From NCBI GenBank assembly GCA_017531445.1, contig JAFXKZ010000002.1, positions 575,286 to 639,285 on the forward strand: DNA of 64,000 bases, written 5' to 3'. Source of the DNA: Kiritimatiellia bacterium (GTDB taxonomy: Bacteria; Verrucomicrobiota; Kiritimatiellia; RFP12; DVOR01). Positions 18,126-27,415 of the stretch are shown here, piece after piece. The translations under genes were made by a program, and so were the position numbers. The notes under the pieces were generated by a model. It saw only the letters and a program-made list of their open reading frames with translations, was not told the DNA's origin and searched no databases. How positions within the stretch are numbered: position 1 is the first letter of the stretch; each line of letters starts with the position of its first letter.

Positions 18126-20926
18126 TTGCATTCCTCCCCGCAAGCGTGTGGCGTCTTCCAATCCTCCGGCAAAGCATCGATCACAGATTGAACGACCTGC
18201 TCCAGCGTCAGATAGGTCGAATCGATCGCGACCACGCCGTCTGCTTTGCGAAGCGGAGCACAGGCACGGGAAGAATCGATACGATCGCGAGCAAGCAACG
18301 ATTCTTTTACTGCCTCAACATCCTGATTGGCAATGCCCTTTTGCACTTCTTCCAATTGTCGGCGTGCTGCACGAACCGCAGGATCCGCCTCAAGATAGAA
18401 CCGTGCCGGAGAATCCGGGAAGACGGCAGTCGTGATGTCACGCCCCTCAATAATCAGGTTTCCGAAGCGCGTAAGACTGCGCAAGCCTTCTGTAATCTTC
18501 GCTCGCACTTCCGGGACCGTCGCCACCGGAGAGGCATGGGCATTGATGCGCGGCTCACGTAATTCTTTATCGGGGCGAACGCCCCCTACTTCATACACCA
18601 CGCGCCCATCTTCCGCCTTGCAGTCAATTGCCAACGTTTTTGCCAACGCTGCTACAGCCGCAGGATCGGATGTATCAACTCCCTGCTCCAGGCATTGCCA
18701 TGTCACAATACGATAGAGCGCACCGGAATCCACGTGCAGGAACCCCAACCGGCGGCCGACCTCTTTGGATACTGAAGATTTACCGGCTCCGCTGGGTCCA
18801 TCAATCGCAATCACGCGTGCGGACGAGACTTCATTTGTCATCACACTCTGCTCCTCTTGCTCCGAACGGCACTTATGCGCAGGCTTGATTCCTGTCCGGA
18901 TCAACGCCTCAACATCGCGCCCATCGGCTGTTTCTACCTCTAAAAGATATTCTACCAAAAGTTCCAGGCGATCACGGTTTTCTGCCACAATCGCTTCTCC
19001 GCGCCGATAGGCTTCTTGAACCAAATGCGCGACTTCCTCATCAATTGCACGAGCCGTAGCCTCTGAATGATCCTGCTTTCTTCCAATCTCACGGCCGAGG
19101 TAGATTTGCTCTTCATTATCACCAAAGGCCTGAAAGCCGAAAGTCTCGCTCATCCCATAGGCGCATACCATCCGACGCGCAAGTTGTGTCGCCATTTTGA
19201 TATCTTGCGAAGCACCGGTCGATCGTTCACCGGTGAAACAGTATTCTGCAATACGCCCTGCGGTCAATACCACAAGCATATCTTTCATTTCATTTTCGGT
19301 ACGATTCAAGACATCACGCTCCGGCAGGGTCATCGTTGCACCAAGTGCCCGACCGCGGGGAACAATTGTCACCTTGTGCAATGGCTCTGTATGTTCCAAC
19401 AACACTTGCGCCAATGCGTGTCCGCCCTCATGCCATGCCGTAATGCGGCGGTCTTTATCTGCCATCGCGTGCGAACGCCGTTCACGCCCCCAGAGCACCT
19501 TATCCCGCGCCTCTTCCATATCAGCATGCGACACCTTTGTGCGCCGGGCCCGGACGGCAAGCAGGGCGGCTTCATTTAGAAGGTTGGCCAGATCTGCACC
19601 GGAGAAGCCCGGCGTTCCACGCGCCACGCGCTCCAAATCAACATCTTCGCCCAACTTCACCTTATCAGCATGCACTTTGAGGATCGCCAGACGCCCTTCA
19701 ATTGTAGGCAGATCTACCACAATTTGACGGTCAAACCGTCCGGGACGTGTCAAGGCTGGATCCAACACATCAACGCGATTAGTTGCCGCCATAACAATCA
19801 CGCCGCTATTGCCCTCAAAGCCGTCCATCTCCACCAGCATGGCATTCAACGTTTGCTCACGCTCATCATGCCCGCCACCGATTCCGGTAAAACGCGTCCG
19901 GCCAATCGCATCAATCTCGTCAATAAACAGAATACAAGGGGCATTTTTCTTCGCCTGTGCGAACATATCACGCACACGGCTCGCACCAACGCCAACAAAC
20001 ATTTCCACAAAGTCTGAACCGCTGATTGAGAAGAAGGGCACATTCGCTTCGCCGGCAATGGCTTTTGCCAGCAATGTTTTTCCCGTCCCGGGCGGCCCCA
20101 TCAAAAGGACACCTTTCGGCACTTTCCCGCCCACGGCTTCATAGCGTTTGGGCTCTTTCAGGAAGTCAACGATTTCCTGCACTTCCTCTTTGGCTTCATC
20201 AACGCCGGCAACATCCTTAAAGCGTATCTTCGCCTCTTCCTTATTCATCAGGTGCGCCCGCGACTTACCAAACGCAAACGGGCTGCCTTCACCTTGTCCA
20301 CGCATCGGACGCATAATGAAGAAATAGAAAAGCAGGAACAACAACAGGATCGGCAACACCGAGACAACAATCGGTCCCAGCCAGCTCGTATTGTTCTCCT
20401 GAATCGTACGCACACCCAAATCTGCGAGCCGACTTTCCAAATCTGCCACACCAAGGAAGTTCAGAGTAAACGGCTCGCCTTCTGTGCGTTGAGCCAAAAC
20501 CTTTTCCGGAGCCGCTACGCTACGCGATTGCGCCGTTACCGTATCCGTTGCCGCTGTTGCTCCCGAAGCTGCAGCTTGCGGCGTTGGCGTAACAACGACA
20601 TCCTTCCATTGCCCTTTCAGATAAACCTCTTCACCGTCACGCACCAATTTCACTTCCGGAAGCGCGGCATTCCCTTTAATCTTTCCGGCTTCATCAACAA
20701 TCACTCCGGAAGAAACCCGTTGCCAAAAATCAAACTGCGTCAGTTGCGGTTCAGCATTGTTAAGCCCTAAAACATCACCTCCGGTGTTGAACAAATGAAA
20801 GAGTGAAAACACCAACACCGCAAACAGCACCCACACCATCACCGGTGTGCGCCACTGCGTCTTCTTTTCCTGATTTTCGCCGGGGTTCTTTTTCTTTTCT
20901 GTATTCTGCTTGTCTTCTTGCGACAT
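18122..20926 (-). CDS. FtsH protease fused to cytidylate kinase
   Basis: One uninterrupted 934-codon frame. Residues 1-695 are FtsH, a membrane ATP-dependent zinc protease: a helix near 28-46, a periplasmic segment with an Ala/Thr-rich stretch (about 112-140), a helix near 185-205, Walker A GPPGTGKT (277-284), Walker B ILFIDEID, zinc site HEGGH (499-503) and third ligand Asp in GASQDI. Residues 696-934 are a full-length cytidylate kinase with P-loop GPSGAGKSS, making CDP from CMP. At the junction an in-frame ATG (18841) has its own GAGGAG ribosome site, so separate Cmk may also be made. Start 20926 has an AAGGAGTT site, 1 bp after the GT2 stop. Confidence 0.9.
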   Translation of the reverse strand: MSQEDKQNTEKKKNPGENQEKKTQWRTPVMVWVLFAVLVFSLFHLFNTGGDVLGLNNAEPQLTQFDFWQRVSSGVIVDEAGKIKGNAALPEVKLVRDGEEVYLKGQWKDVVVTPTPQAAASGATAATDTVTAQSRSVAAPEKVLAQRTEGEPFTLNFLGVADLESRLADLGVRTIQENNTSWLGPIVVSVLPILLLFLLFYFFIMRPMRGQGEGSPFAFGKSRAHLMNKEEAKIRFKDVAGVDEAKEEVQEIVDFLKEPKRYEAVGGKVPKGVLLMGPPGTGKTLLAKAIAGEANVPFFSISGSDFVEMFVGVGASRVRDMFAQAKKNAPCILFIDEIDAIGRTRFTGIGGGHDEREQTLNAMLVEMDGFEGNSGVIVMAATNRVDVLDPALTRPGRFDRQIVVDLPTIEGRLAILKVHADKVKLGEDVDLERVARGTPGFSGADLANLLNEAALLAVRARRTKVSHADMEEARDKVLWGRERRSHAMADKDRRITAWHEGGHALAQVLLEHTEPLHKVTIVPRGRALGATMTLPERDVLNRTENEMKDMLVVLTAGRIAEYCFTGERSTGASQDIKMATQLARRMVCAYGMSETFGFQAFGDNEEQIYLGREIGRKQDHSEATARAIDEEVAHLVQEAYRRGEAIVAENRDRLELLVEYLLEVETADGRDVEALIRTGIKPAHKCRSEQEEQSVMTNEVSSARVIAIDGPSGAGKSSVSKEVGRRLGFLHVDSGALYRIVTWQCLEQGVDTSDPAAVAALAKTLAIDCKAEDGRVVYEVGGVRPDKELREPRINAHASPVATVPEVRAKITEGLRSLTRFGNLIIEGRDITTAVFPDSPARFYLEADPAVRAARRQLEEVQKGIANQDVEAVKESLLARDRIDSSRACAPLRKADGVVAIDSTYLTLEQVVQSVIDALPEDWKTPHACGEECK

Positions 20927-20927
20927 C

Positions 20928-21863
20928 TTAACTCCTTTGAACTTCCCGTCCCTTTTCCTGCGAAACCAGAATCTCAAACATTTGATCGTTCTGCTTCTTG
21001 CAGGCACCCAAAATCAAGCCCACGCCATACGAGAGCAGCCCCGCCATCGCCAAAAAGCCGGAGAAGTTCAGCGTCGGCTGCCGCGGCACCACGCCAATTC
21101 TGAAATACTCAATCAAGACCGGAACGAAGAGTGCCAAGGCACACAACAGCAATACGGTACCCACCGCACCGAAGAAGAGCTCCGGACGATAGAAACGGAA
21201 GAGATTAAAAATCGTCTTCAACACCCGGATGCCATCGCTCACCGTGTTGAGTTTTGAAACACTTCCCTCCGGTCGATCGCGATACTGCACCGGCACTTCA
21301 ATCAAGCTCATCCGCTTATCGATCGTATGCAGCGTCATCTCGGTTTCAATTTCAAACCCCTGAGCCAAGACAGGGCAACTCTTCACAAAGAGACGGCTGA
21401 ACGCCCGATAGCCCGTCATTACATCATTGACGCGTTGCCCCCAGAGCAGACGGATCAACGTGCACACCAGCGTATTGCCAAAGTTATGCCCGGGACGTTT
21501 GTTCTCCTGCATATACGTAGACGAAAGGCGGTCACCATTCACCATGTCTGCCTCGCCCGCCAATACCGGCTGGATCAACTGATGCACCTCATTGGCCGGA
21601 TACGTATCATCCGAATCCACCATGACATATACATCGGCATCCACCTCCTGGAACATCCGGCGCACCACATGCCCTTTTCCCTGCTGCGGCACCCGGCGCA
21701 CCAACGCCCCTGCAGCCTGTGCCAAGTCCGCGGATCCATCGGAACTGTTGTTGTCATACACCCAGATCTCCGCTTCCGGCAACTCTGCACGGAAATCCCG
21801 CACCACCTTCTCAATTGTAACGGCTTCATTGTAACAAGGTAACAAAACAGCAACTTTAGGCAT
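20928..21863 (-). CDS. GT2 glycosyltransferase with C-terminal membrane helices
   Basis: A 311-aa polyprenyl-phosphate glycosyltransferase-like protein. The catalytic domain has VLLPCYNEAVTIEKVV, VYDNNSSDGSADLA and the DXD-like VMVDSDDTYPA, plus the acceptor region VMTGYRAFSRLFV. Two hydrophobic helices near the C-terminus (about 225-250 and 265-290) anchor it in the membrane. The ATG at 21863 has a strong GGAGGAG ribosome site. It heads the minus-strand operon containing ftsH-cmk, purN, xseB and nadK. Confidence 0.88.
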   Translation of the reverse strand: MPKVAVLLPCYNEAVTIEKVVRDFRAELPEAEIWVYDNNSSDGSADLAQAAGALVRRVPQQGKGHVVRRMFQEVDADVYVMVDSDDTYPANEVHQLIQPVLAGEADMVNGDRLSSTYMQENKRPGHNFGNTLVCTLIRLLWGQRVNDVMTGYRAFSRLFVKSCPVLAQGFEIETEMTLHTIDKRMSLIEVPVQYRDRPEGSVSKLNTVSDGIRVLKTIFNLFRFYRPELFFGAVGTVLLLCALALFVPVLIEYFRIGVVPRQPTLNFSGFLAMAGLLSYGVGLILGACKKQNDQMFEILVSQEKGREVQRS

Positions 21864-21892
21864 AGCGATGCTCCTCCATAAATTGAGAGACA

Positions 21893-21898
21893 ATTATA
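21893..21898 (-). promoter_or_regulatory. -10 box of the GT2/ftsH operon
   Basis: A perfect TATAAT on the minus strand lies 29 bp upstream of the ATG at 21863. No good -35 hexamer is visible at 16-18 bp spacing. Confidence 0.5.
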
Positions 21899-22094
21899 CC
21901 ATAAACCCACCCTCCAAAGAAACCGCCACCCCCCGGTAGTCCTATTCAAAAGCGAAGACCACGCCCCACACACCGGGAAAAACAAATATCCGCTCAATCA
22001 GAGAGCAGCACCACCCTTTGCATAAACCCATGAAACAGATTCACTGAAGCCGTATTCTGCAACATCTCTCATGCACCCTATCGCCAAAACCGTT

Positions 22095-22238
22095 TTAAGC
22101 CTCTTGGCGCAGTGCCTCTAGGATTGCCTTTTCCCGCTCCTCATCGTACCCCGTCACTTCACAAATACGCGTTCCATTAAACAAGAATACACGATCCGCC
22201 ATCCGTGTCGCATGTAAGTCGTGGGTGACAACAATTTG
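22095..22238 (-). pseudogene. 3' remnant of an ABC transporter ATP-binding gene
   Basis: The last 47 codons encode QIVVTHDLHATRMADRVF followed by LFNGTRICEVTG and a short acidic tail. This is the switch-region H-loop (VTHDL) and C-terminal end of an ABC ATPase of the LptB/MlaF type. Walker A, the signature motif and Walker B are all absent. Homology stops at 22238, three bases beyond the stop codon of the Sel1 gene (22241-22243), which marks a sharp junction. I could not find the missing 5' part at the other end of the island. Confidence 0.75.
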
Positions 22239-22240
22239 AG

Positions 22241-22498
22241 TTATTCTCCTAATTCTTGAAGTCGTTGTTTTGCACCTGCATGCCCTTGCTCTGCAGCCTT
22301 TTGGTACCACTTTACTGCCTCTACTAAATTCTTGGGGACGCCATCGCCTTCGTAATAACAACACCCTACTTCAAATTGCGCCTCGGCATCGCCCAATCGG
22401 GCACGATGCTTTAGATCTACTACTTCTTCTATAGTCATGGCTCCTAACGAAGCGACAAATGCGACAGCACAAATTAAAAATAACATGAACTTTTTCAT
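22241..22498 (-). CDS. Small exported Sel1-repeat protein
   Basis: An 85-aa protein with a signal peptide (MKKFMLFLICAVAFVASLGA) and one to one-and-a-half Sel1 repeats: LGDAEAQFEVGCCYYEGDG followed by VEAVKWYQKAAEQGHAGAKQ. Sel1 repeats are protein-binding helical hairpins. A GGAGG ribosome site precedes the ATG. It follows the secreted nuclease by 24 bp and should reach the same compartment, so it could be a partner or inhibitor of the nuclease; that is inference from position. Confidence 0.82.
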   Translation of the reverse strand: MKKFMLFLICAVAFVASLGAMTIEEVVDLKHRARLGDAEAQFEVGCCYYEGDGVPKNLVEAVKWYQKAAEQGHAGAKQRLQELGE

Positions 22499-22522
22499 CT
22501 TACATCCTCCACACCTTCAAAC

Positions 22523-23890
22523 TTAAAAATCAACAAACCAGTCGTCCACATTACAAATGCTTTCAACATAGTTCTCCAATTCATCCGGTAACTCCGAGAA
22601 AAAATCTAGTCCAGTCTGTTTTTCAACAGAGTCTACCGCACATGCAAATTCATATGGCAAACACTCTTTCAATGGCTCATGGGGAAAGAGAAACCCAATC
22701 GCGCGCTTTTTCGGTTTCTCTGAATACACCACCTTGTAAAATGCGGACGGAATCGTAATTTGATTCGCTCCAATCGTGGGTAGCTCTGCGTCAACCGTAA
22801 AAACTGGCCCCGTCACAATATGGATTGCCTCTTTTTCAATCGCCCATCCACGCACCTGTTTCTCTAAGATGGCCCAAATTCCACGATTAAACGAAGGATT
22901 CATAGGCGATACATTGGACAAAAAAAAAGAGTCGCTCATACTCGTCTGACTCCATCGCATATCCCCTGCACACGCCAAATGTCCTCGATCATATCCAGAG
23001 TGACGATAATCATTTAAGGTTATGGATGTGGTGGGTAATAACGGGTCTACGCGAAACGTATGCCCCTCACGATTTGCAACAGTCGCACGCGCCTCCGCGC
23101 CAGTTAGGCAATAAGCCACCCATCGAGGTTGTTTATGGTTGATATCATAACCAACGGCATATCCTTCTCGATTGATAATGTAATCGGCCTCCCCAGGGGT
23201 CCCCAGTGTTAAATTATCACTATTATCTGCCACAAATAACACATTCCCATTTGCTCCGAAAGGAGGCGTGTGTGGCGTTGAACTTTCAAGTGACGCATGT
23301 TGCCAACAAAATCGCCCTTGTGCAGCCTTACGCTTGCAGCGTGTTCCCTTTTTAGTTATAGCCTCACACTGGTTCTCATATAGTTGTGGAGTATTAATCT
23401 TTCTTAACGATGGTGTTTGGGGTTCATTTGGGTACGTTGGCAAGTGTTGCCAACAGTATTTTCCACTTTTTACATTACGCGTGCATCGAGTTCCCTTTTT
23501 TGTGGTTGCTATACAGATGTTATCCAATGTGGATGGTATATTTTGAAGTTTGGTCTTTGATGGTAAATCTTTGGGCTTAACTTCATTTAATGACGATGTT
23601 GTTAAATTAACCTCGTGTTGATTATGTTGCCAACAAAAATCATACCCAATTTGAGCATTTCTACTACATTGAGTCCCAGTATTTGTAATTGCCTTGCAAC
23701 GACCTTCTTCTGCTGTAATTCCAAGTGCTCGTTGTGCTTTTGTGGTGCCTCCATGTTGCCAACAATATGAAGACTTTGGTGAAGCTTGTCGTTTACACTG
23801 AGAACCTTTTTTTGTTGTTGCCATACATTGTGCCGCGACAGTGCTACTAGCGATGAGGATGGCAATTAATATTGTAATTAGACGTTTCAT
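22523..23890 (-). CDS. Exported NUC1-type nuclease with four Cys/His repeats
   Basis: A 455-aa protein. A signal peptide (about 1-20, ending TVAA) is followed by four repeats at about 22-46, 65-88, 126-148 and 175-197, with the pattern C-x-A-x-T-x(2)-G-x(2)-C-x-R ... C-W-Q-H; the spacing suits zinc binding or disulfides. The C-terminal half (about 215-455) is a DNA/RNA non-specific endonuclease of the beta-beta-alpha-metal type: YDRGHLACAGDM gives catalytic His304, and NPSFNRGIW the metal-binding Asn. The protein should act outside the cytosol, on DNA or RNA. An AAAGGAGTTT ribosome site precedes the ATG, 16 bp after the kinase gene. Confidence 0.88.
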   Translation of the reverse strand: MKRLITILIAILIASSTVAAQCMATTKKGSQCKRQASPKSSYCWQHGGTTKAQRALGITAEEGRCKAITNTGTQCSRNAQIGYDFCWQHNQHEVNLTTSSLNEVKPKDLPSKTKLQNIPSTLDNICIATTKKGTRCTRNVKSGKYCWQHLPTYPNEPQTPSLRKINTPQLYENQCEAITKKGTRCKRKAAQGRFCWQHASLESSTPHTPPFGANGNVLFVADNSDNLTLGTPGEADYIINREGYAVGYDINHKQPRWVAYCLTGAEARATVANREGHTFRVDPLLPTTSITLNDYRHSGYDRGHLACAGDMRWSQTSMSDSFFLSNVSPMNPSFNRGIWAILEKQVRGWAIEKEAIHIVTGPVFTVDAELPTIGANQITIPSAFYKVVYSEKPKKRAIGFLFPHEPLKECLPYEFACAVDSVEKQTGLDFFSELPDELENYVESICNVDDWFVDF

Positions 23891-23906
23891 CGTAAACTCC
23901 TTTTGG

Positions 23907-25637
23907 TTAACAGGAAGATAAGAGGAGAAAGAGAACGAAGGCGATTATAAGAATGATAATGCAACCATTCGAGGATGAATTCTTGGAGGTGTTAGACGTT
24001 GGTGTAACATTTGATGGAGGCGGTCTATTGTATGACGGCGTACTATTTTGTGATGGTTTATAAGAAGGCGTTGTTGCGGACTTCAATTTGTCTATGTTTG
24101 AGGTTGACCGAGTGGATGATGTTCCTCCGTAAGAAGTAACACCTCTCTGTTGTATTTGACTCTTGTTGCTAGTGTTGGTTTGAAGAGGTTTCGACTGTTT
24201 TGAAGCAACAGCAATTCCTCGAAGTTTATCTACATTATTTTTAGGAACACAAATATTTTGGGCAGGAAGAGTCCTGCCAAATTGTGGCATAATTTTCTTT
24301 GCTTTTTTGTTTAAACGAAATGAAAACTCTTCATGGTCAATTATGCTTATACTGTTCGCATTTGAAGGGATAATTTGATAGGAAGTTCCATTCTCATTTG
24401 TAAATTTTACAAGAAGGCCTGTAAGTGAAATGTAGCGATTTTTAAAACGCTCTTCTACTGACGGTATCCCCATATCAGCAAACTGCTTAAGAACTGTACT
24501 CCACAGAACTATTCTAAATGATGTTTGATGTGCTGCCCATGGGCGGAAATTAATAAAACAATATGGTCGCTTATTTCTAGTGGATAGTCTTTTAACTTCG
24601 CATATTTGTCCTACAATTTCAACGACGTCTCCATCATGTTTTTGAATATTTGTAATATCTACAGCATTGACAACGGGATGATTTCCTTTGTACCAAATTT
24701 CTATAGGTTGTGAGTTGTAATCTGTTGTTTGTGCGATATTAAACTTAGCATAATCGTCTACGGTTGGAATTAATTCAAAGTTTGCAAGGCAGATTTTTTG
24801 TAATGCGGCAATTGTTTGTGAATAACTCGGATTTGCCTTTAATTCATTAAATAGTGCCGATCCTAAAGGGGCGATATAGTCTGTTGTTTCAAATAAGATT
24901 TTTTCATCAGAAGAGTTTGTTTTTGTCCAATACTCTGGATTGTTTGAAAGGATTGTAAGTGCAATGTCAAAGATAATAAAAGGAAATCTATCCAACTTAT
25001 CATTCCAAGGATTCGTTGTGCCTCGTTTGGGGTGTTGAAAATTAGGTACACCTGTTTCAGACGCGCTTAATTGTTCCATTCCTGGTACGAACATCCCATC
25101 ATAGTCTATAAGTTGGAGTCTTTTTCCCTCATTTGAAACCATTATGTTGCCAGGTTGAATGTCTCCATGTGCGATGCCATTACTTTTAAGAAAAGATGCT
25201 AAATCTATTAATGCTTTTTTTAGATTAAGAAGATATGTTTTGTTGTTGTAGTTTTTCTCCAAAAAGGTCCCAAGGGTTTCACCTTTTGCCCATGCCATTT
25301 TAACAATTGGATATCGTTTACTTTTTACGACAACACCTTCTGGTTGATATTCAAACTCAAGAAAATAGCCAGATTGTTGTATGGAAGGCTCCTTTAATTT
25401 TCTCGTAATAATAGAGTAACGTGTATCTCGATCATTAACTTCTCGATGAAAACAACGTACAGCCCATTTGTTTTTGTTTTCCCCCTCCAATTTAAATGTA
25501 AGCGCGAAGCCTCCACTTTGTACAAGCGGTTGGCCTTGTTGGTCTTTAGGACAACGACATGATGCTAATGTTTGATCCGTCAAAAAGTATTGCGGATTTT
25601 GAAACGTTTGCATGTAATCGCTAAGATTGGGAAGCAT
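23907..25637 (-). CDS. Tail-anchored protein kinase with possible OB-fold domain
   Basis: A 576-aa protein. Residues about 40-300 are a Ser/Thr kinase-like domain: glycine-loop region SGGFALTFKL, catalytic loop HGDIQPGN (157-164) and metal motif IDYDG (DYD instead of DFG). The usual VAIK lysine position reads WAVRCF, with Arg61 in its place. Residues about 315-435 (VVNAVDITNIQKHDGDVVEI onward) look like an OB-fold of the nucleic-acid-binding kind. A Ser/Thr/Asn/Pro-rich linker leads to a hydrophobic C-terminus (IIILIIAFVLFLLL), predicting a tail anchor with the kinase in the cytosol. It starts 2 bp after the PP2C gene and has no clear ribosome site, suggesting coupling. Confidence 0.82.
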   Translation of the reverse strand: MLPNLSDYMQTFQNPQYFLTDQTLASCRCPKDQQGQPLVQSGGFALTFKLEGENKNKWAVRCFHREVNDRDTRYSIITRKLKEPSIQQSGYFLEFEYQPEGVVVKSKRYPIVKMAWAKGETLGTFLEKNYNNKTYLLNLKKALIDLASFLKSNGIAHGDIQPGNIMVSNEGKRLQLIDYDGMFVPGMEQLSASETGVPNFQHPKRGTTNPWNDKLDRFPFIIFDIALTILSNNPEYWTKTNSSDEKILFETTDYIAPLGSALFNELKANPSYSQTIAALQKICLANFELIPTVDDYAKFNIAQTTDYNSQPIEIWYKGNHPVVNAVDITNIQKHDGDVVEIVGQICEVKRLSTRNKRPYCFINFRPWAAHQTSFRIVLWSTVLKQFADMGIPSVEERFKNRYISLTGLLVKFTNENGTSYQIIPSNANSISIIDHEEFSFRLNKKAKKIMPQFGRTLPAQNICVPKNNVDKLRGIAVASKQSKPLQTNTSNKSQIQQRGVTSYGGTSSTRSTSNIDKLKSATTPSYKPSQNSTPSYNRPPPSNVTPTSNTSKNSSSNGCIIILIIAFVLFLLLSSC

Positions 25638-25639
25638 TT

Positions 25640-26398
25640 TTATAATTCCAATACTGCAACGGTTGAATCATCTTCAACTATTCTGTTTTGTGCACGTTCA
25701 AAGCGTATAAATCGTTTAAAGTCATTTTTATTTCGTTTGATGGCTTTAAAAAAACGATTTAACTCATTTGGTTCATTTTTATACTTCATAATCCATTGCG
25801 CAATAGCGTCTGTTGCACAGAGGATTCGAACCTGTTGAAAAGAAGAAAAATCAAAGACTTTTCTCTTCCAATAATAGGAGCTTAATTCTTCGGAAAAAAG
25901 ATCTTTTAATCCATGATAAGTTGTAGAAATTAAAAAGGCATTTGTTGAGAATTCGGAGGGGCATTGAAGTGGAAAACTTTCAAGTATGGTCATGCTTTCA
26001 TTAAGCACAAACATACATGTGTCTCCCACTGCAGTGACGTGGATAATACTGCTATTTTCTGCGTCTTGTTCAAGAAGTAGTAGTGTTGAAGAACTTCCGC
26101 GTTTAAATGCTTCAATTATGCTATGATCTTTTCCTATTAAAGAGGTAAATGGGAAACATTCTTCGTATTCTTTCGCGGCTGCAGAAACTGTTAACCTTAA
26201 ATTATCTATTGGTTGGCACAATAGTTTTTTTGCAAGTAATTGCGCCCAAGTTTGTGCGGAATATGAGGCAGTTGCGCCATCACACATAACAATACGTGAG
26301 ATTTTTTTACCCTTGCAAATTGGAAGAAAAATGTCCTCATTCCGAGTCACACTGTCATCTAAGACTTTTGTAACTGTTTGATGCCATAGCAGTTTCAT
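25640..26398 (-). CDS. PP2C-family protein phosphatase
   Basis: A 252-aa metal-dependent Ser/Thr phosphatase. Motifs in order: the NEDIF element, VMCDGATASYSA (metal-binding Asp), GSSSTLLLL, VGDTCMFVL and the final EDDSTVAVLEL. It probably reverses phosphorylation by the adjacent kinase. The ATG at 26398 follows the vWA stop after 3 bp; a TTG one codon earlier is possible. The vWA-PP2C-kinase order matches TerY-P type triads. Confidence 0.85.
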   Translation of the reverse strand: MKLLWHQTVTKVLDDSVTRNEDIFLPICKGKKISRIVMCDGATASYSAQTWAQLLAKKLLCQPIDNLRLTVSAAAKEYEECFPFTSLIGKDHSIIEAFKRGSSSTLLLLEQDAENSSIIHVTAVGDTCMFVLNESMTILESFPLQCPSEFSTNAFLISTTYHGLKDLFSEELSSYYWKRKVFDFSSFQQVRILCATDAIAQWIMKYKNEPNELNRFFKAIKRNKNDFKRFIRFERAQNRIVEDDSTVAVLEL

Positions 26399-26401
26399 CA
26401 A

Positions 26402-27262
26402 TTACCTACCTTCATAAGTGAGAAGACGAGGCTGAGTTCCTTGAGTTCCAACGCGTAAAAATTTCACGATGTCAACTTCATTCCCATTAAAGGTAAAAAA
26501 GCGTGTCTCGGAGGTGAGTTGGGTTTGTCCAAGAATTTCACGAACATTTTGATGCATTGACCCAGGGATAATACTTGACATTTCAAATAGGGCTTTCGCG
26601 AATTCATTTGGCAATAACCCACTGTCATTCGGAAATGCGATTGAATCTGCAGATGTAGATGAAATATGTAAATTGCAAAGAAGTACATTTCCATCATTTG
26701 TTGTAAAGGAACGAATAATCTCTGAGATTTTAGACGGGTCTGAGTCATTATATTCACCATCTGTAATGTGAATTACAACAGGTGGGAATGAATTTGGATG
26801 CTCATCGCACCACGGTGCAATGGTTTCTGCCGCTAGGGTCATTGCAGCATTCATTGGGGTGCCGCCGCTTGCAACAGGATCAAACCAAATGGGGAAACTT
26901 TCTGGAATTTCAAACAAATCTCCTGTCGCAGTTACAATAGAATTCATTCGTTCTTCAATGCGAACAGGGTTTGCGCTAATATCTTGAATAGAGTTTAATA
27001 TTTGATTCGCGAGCGGACCTTTTAGCGCGTTATAAACACCTTTGCCTCCGTATCCAATTACCCCAACGTCATAATAATGACGAACACCATCTTGTTTTCT
27101 TGCTTTTGTGATTAACTCTGCAAACATTTTGTTGATTACGGTGGCAACTTGTTCCGCTTTAGTGTTGCCAGTTTTAGACATTTTATCTTGCATTGAGCCA
27201 GACTGATCAACAACAAAAAGAATTGCTGTAGGATTTGAACGATTCGGGATAACTGAATACAT
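26402..27262 (-). CDS. TerY-like von Willebrand factor A domain protein
   Basis: A 286-aa protein that is essentially one vWA domain. The MIDAS metal site is complete: DQSGS (Asp19, Ser21, Ser23), a Thr in SGGTPMNAA, and the Asp of HITDGEYND. Such domains bind protein ligands through a divalent metal. With the PP2C and kinase genes it forms the triad described for tellurite-resistance-type stress or defence systems. A GGAGAG ribosome site precedes the ATG. It is the first gene of the island operon. Confidence 0.88.
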   Translation of the reverse strand: MYSVIPNRSNPTAILFVVDQSGSMQDKMSKTGNTKAEQVATVINKMFAELITKARKQDGVRHYYDVGVIGYGGKGVYNALKGPLANQILNSIQDISANPVRIEERMNSIVTATGDLFEIPESFPIWFDPVASGGTPMNAAMTLAAETIAPWCDEHPNSFPPVVIHITDGEYNDSDPSKISEIIRSFTTNDGNVLLCNLHISSTSADSIAFPNDSGLLPNEFAKALFEMSSIIPGSMHQNVREILGQTQLTSETRFFTFNGNEVDIVKFLRVGTQGTQPRLLTYEGR

Positions 27263-27415
27263 GTTTCTCTCTCCGTTTTAGTGAACGAGACAAAACAAAG
27301 CAAAAGAAGTGCTTTGTCAGAATAGAACCAATTAGGGTGTGTGAAAGCGTTTGTTACACCACAGCTTTTGCAGAGCTGCGTTGAGGATGGTGGTAAGTTG
27401 TTGTGCCGACAACAT

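Larger units (their letters stand above)
22239..27300. other. AT-rich accessory island
   Basis: Base composition drops clearly in this block compared with its flanks, and codon choice shifts to A/T-ending codons. It holds five minus-strand genes (vWA, PP2C, kinase, nuclease, Sel1) and starts exactly at a truncated ABC ATPase gene. These are signs of horizontal acquisition. I see no integrase, transposase, terminal repeats or tRNA at either edge; the right edge is undefined and could extend to about 27,700 if the structured RNA belongs to it. Confidence 0.7.

Noticed and set aside
18820-18870. Sequencing error as the cause of the FtsH-Cmk fusion
   Set aside because: Not excluded, but the frame-0 junction codes smoothly, and the alternative frame ending at the TGATGA there gives no better FtsH ending.
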